DNA of 64,000 bases from an uncultured Lysobacteraceae bacterium (GTDB taxonomy: Bacteria > Pseudomonadota > Gammaproteobacteria > Xanthomonadales > Xanthomonadaceae), in NCBI GenBank assembly GCA_946480825.1, contig CAMLLG010000012.1:1-64000 (forward strand). Reading direction: 5' to 3'. Below are positions 63,184-64,000 of the stretch, piece by piece; position 1 is the first letter of the stretch, and each line of letters opens with the position of its first letter. The notes under the pieces were generated by a model that did not search any database, was not told the DNA's origin, and saw only the letters and a list, made by a program, of their open reading frames with translations. Made by a program: the position numbers and the translations under genes.

Positions 63184-64000
63184 ATGACGGCGGAAAATGC
63201 GGTGCGCTCGATCCTCGAGCGCGGGCGGGGCGTGTTGTTCGACGATGCTGCGATCCGGGTTCTGTGCGCGCTCGACGATGCTGATATCGCGGACGGCTCC
63301 CTTTGCTGTTTCGAAGACGTCGTCGCGATGCCGCATGAGAGCGCCGTCGCTTCCGTGTCGGAATTTCCGTTGATCAACCCGTTGGCGCCGGATCGTCAGC
63401 CGTCGGCGGACGCCTCGCCGCGTACCGCGCTGGTCACCCATCGTCTCCCGGCATGCGACGTCGATCTTCTGCGCGATGCGCTGGTGCTGTTGCTTTGGCG
63501 CTGGAGCGGCGAGGAGATCGTCGCCCTCGAAACCGCAACGATGAAGGCAGTTCCGGCGTCTCCGGGTTGTTTGCGCGCCGAGCGGGGCGCGCTGCGGGTT
63601 TCGATGTCCGACGATGTCGATAGGGCCGCATTGCGCCGTGCGGTGGAAGCAGGGGTCGTGGCGGCACCGAGCGACGACACGGATGCGCAGGACCGGTTCC
63701 GCTTCGTGGTGCAACCGGATCCCGCCATGCGGCTTCTCCCTCTGGAGATCGTGCGTCTGCTGCGAGGCGTCGATGCGCCGTCGCGACTCAGGCACGCCTT
63801 GATCCTGCATGCGGCGCGCGACGAAGAAGGTTGGACCTGCCATTGGCTGCATGACGGAAACCGGTACGCGCGTAGGACCGTCGAAGGCCTGACGCAAGGC
63901 TTGGCGATACTGCTCGAAGGGCTGAGCGCAGCCACGGGCGCGTCGCTCGCGGAGCTGCCGCTCGCGCCGCCCCGAATCGAGGATCGCGCACCGGTGTCTT
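63184..64000 (+). CDS. NRPS-like protein, 3' end cut by window
   Basis: The frame opens at ATG 63184 behind AAGGGAGA and stays open for 272 codons to the window edge. The first ~60 residues are unlike the TubC starts of the other NRPSs. Residues about 80-260 look like an eroded condensation-type domain: the end (TVEGLTQGLAILLEGLSAATG...LAELPLA) matches the segment that joins C to A domains, but no HHxxxDG motif is visible. An A domain would be expected next, outside the window. Very likely a further NRPS subunit of this assembly line. Confidence 0.6.
   Translation, partial: MTAENAVRSILERGRGVLFDDAAIRVLCALDDADIADGSLCCFEDVVAMPHESAVASVSEFPLINPLAPDRQPSADASPRTALVTHRLPACDVDLLRDALVLLLWRWSGEEIVALETATMKAVPASPGCLRAERGALRVSMSDDVDRAALRRAVEAGVVAAPSDDTDAQDRFRFVVQPDPAMRLLPLEIVRLLRGVDAPSRLRHALILHAARDEEGWTCHWLHDGNRYARRTVEGLTQGLAILLEGLSAATGASLAELPLAPPRIEDRAPVS

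Noticed and set aside
1..64000. Insertion sequences, tRNA or rRNA genes, CRISPR arrays
   Set aside because: I saw no transposase or integrase, no repeat-spacer pattern, and no tRNA-like cloverleaf; the short gaps between genes leave little room.

Overview
The window is GC-rich bacterial DNA. It opens with the 3' part of a housekeeping single-stranded DNA-binding protein gene (ssb, Gly-rich linker, tip DDDIPF). The rest, about 63 kb, is one large secondary-metabolite gene cluster that continues past the right edge. The SSB type, GC content and cluster style suggest a Gammaproteobacterium, perhaps of the Lysobacter/Xanthomonas group. That is an impression from protein style, not a tree.

Left arm (0.8-8.4 kb): a minus-strand pair (type II thioesterase, aminoglycoside-phosphotransferase-fold kinase) faces a plus-strand set (membrane-anchored periplasmic alkaline phosphatase, MacA-like adaptor, MacB-like ATPase and two MacB-like permeases). 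Together they look like a proofreading, export and self-protection block: the product could be phosphorylated inside, exported, and dephosphorylated outside. Next (8.6-14.1 kb, minus strand) is a four-gene starter-unit operon: a carrier protein, an adenylation domain fused to a nucleotidyltransferase domain, a KAS III-like enzyme and an acyl-CoA dehydrogenase. A good sigma-70-like promoter lies in the 400-bp divergent region upstream.

Core (14.5-36.3 kb, plus strand): an AT-less polyketide synthase (KS-DH-ACP-ACP-ER-KS-DH-KR-MT-ACP), then Cy*-A(Cys)-PCP-TE, then Cy-A(Cys)-MT-PCP-KS-AT(relic)-ACP. The NRPS-type proteins carry TubC-like N-terminal docking regions. No trans-acting acyltransferase is visible, so one must lie outside the window.

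Middle (36.4-51.8 kb): a small His-rich membrane protein and a HupE/UreJ-like metal permease lead into a phosphonate segment. Its first gene encodes a phosphoenolpyruvate mutase with the full EDKxxxxxNS signature. After it come a GT2 membrane glycosyltransferase, a D-2-hydroxyacid dehydrogenase, two amidohydrolase-2 enzymes, a CofE-like (F420-0:glutamate ligase) protein, a nucleotidyltransferase, an HpcH/HpaI aldolase, a nucleotidylyltransferase-kinase fusion, a P-loop kinase on the opposite strand, a second APH-fold kinase, an HPr-kinase-like protein and a GMC oxidoreductase. No phosphonopyruvate decarboxylase is present.

Right arm (51.9-64 kb): Cy-A(Cys)-Ox-PCP (thiazole forming), then C-A(Gly)-PCP-C-A(degenerate)-PCP, then the start of another NRPS-like gene cut by the window edge. 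The overall reading is a trans-AT PKS/NRPS assembly line making a thiazole/thiazoline-containing product, combined with an unusual decarboxylase-free phosphonate pathway (phosphonopyruvate to phosphonolactate to nucleotide-activated or amidated forms). I know no characterised cluster with this combination.
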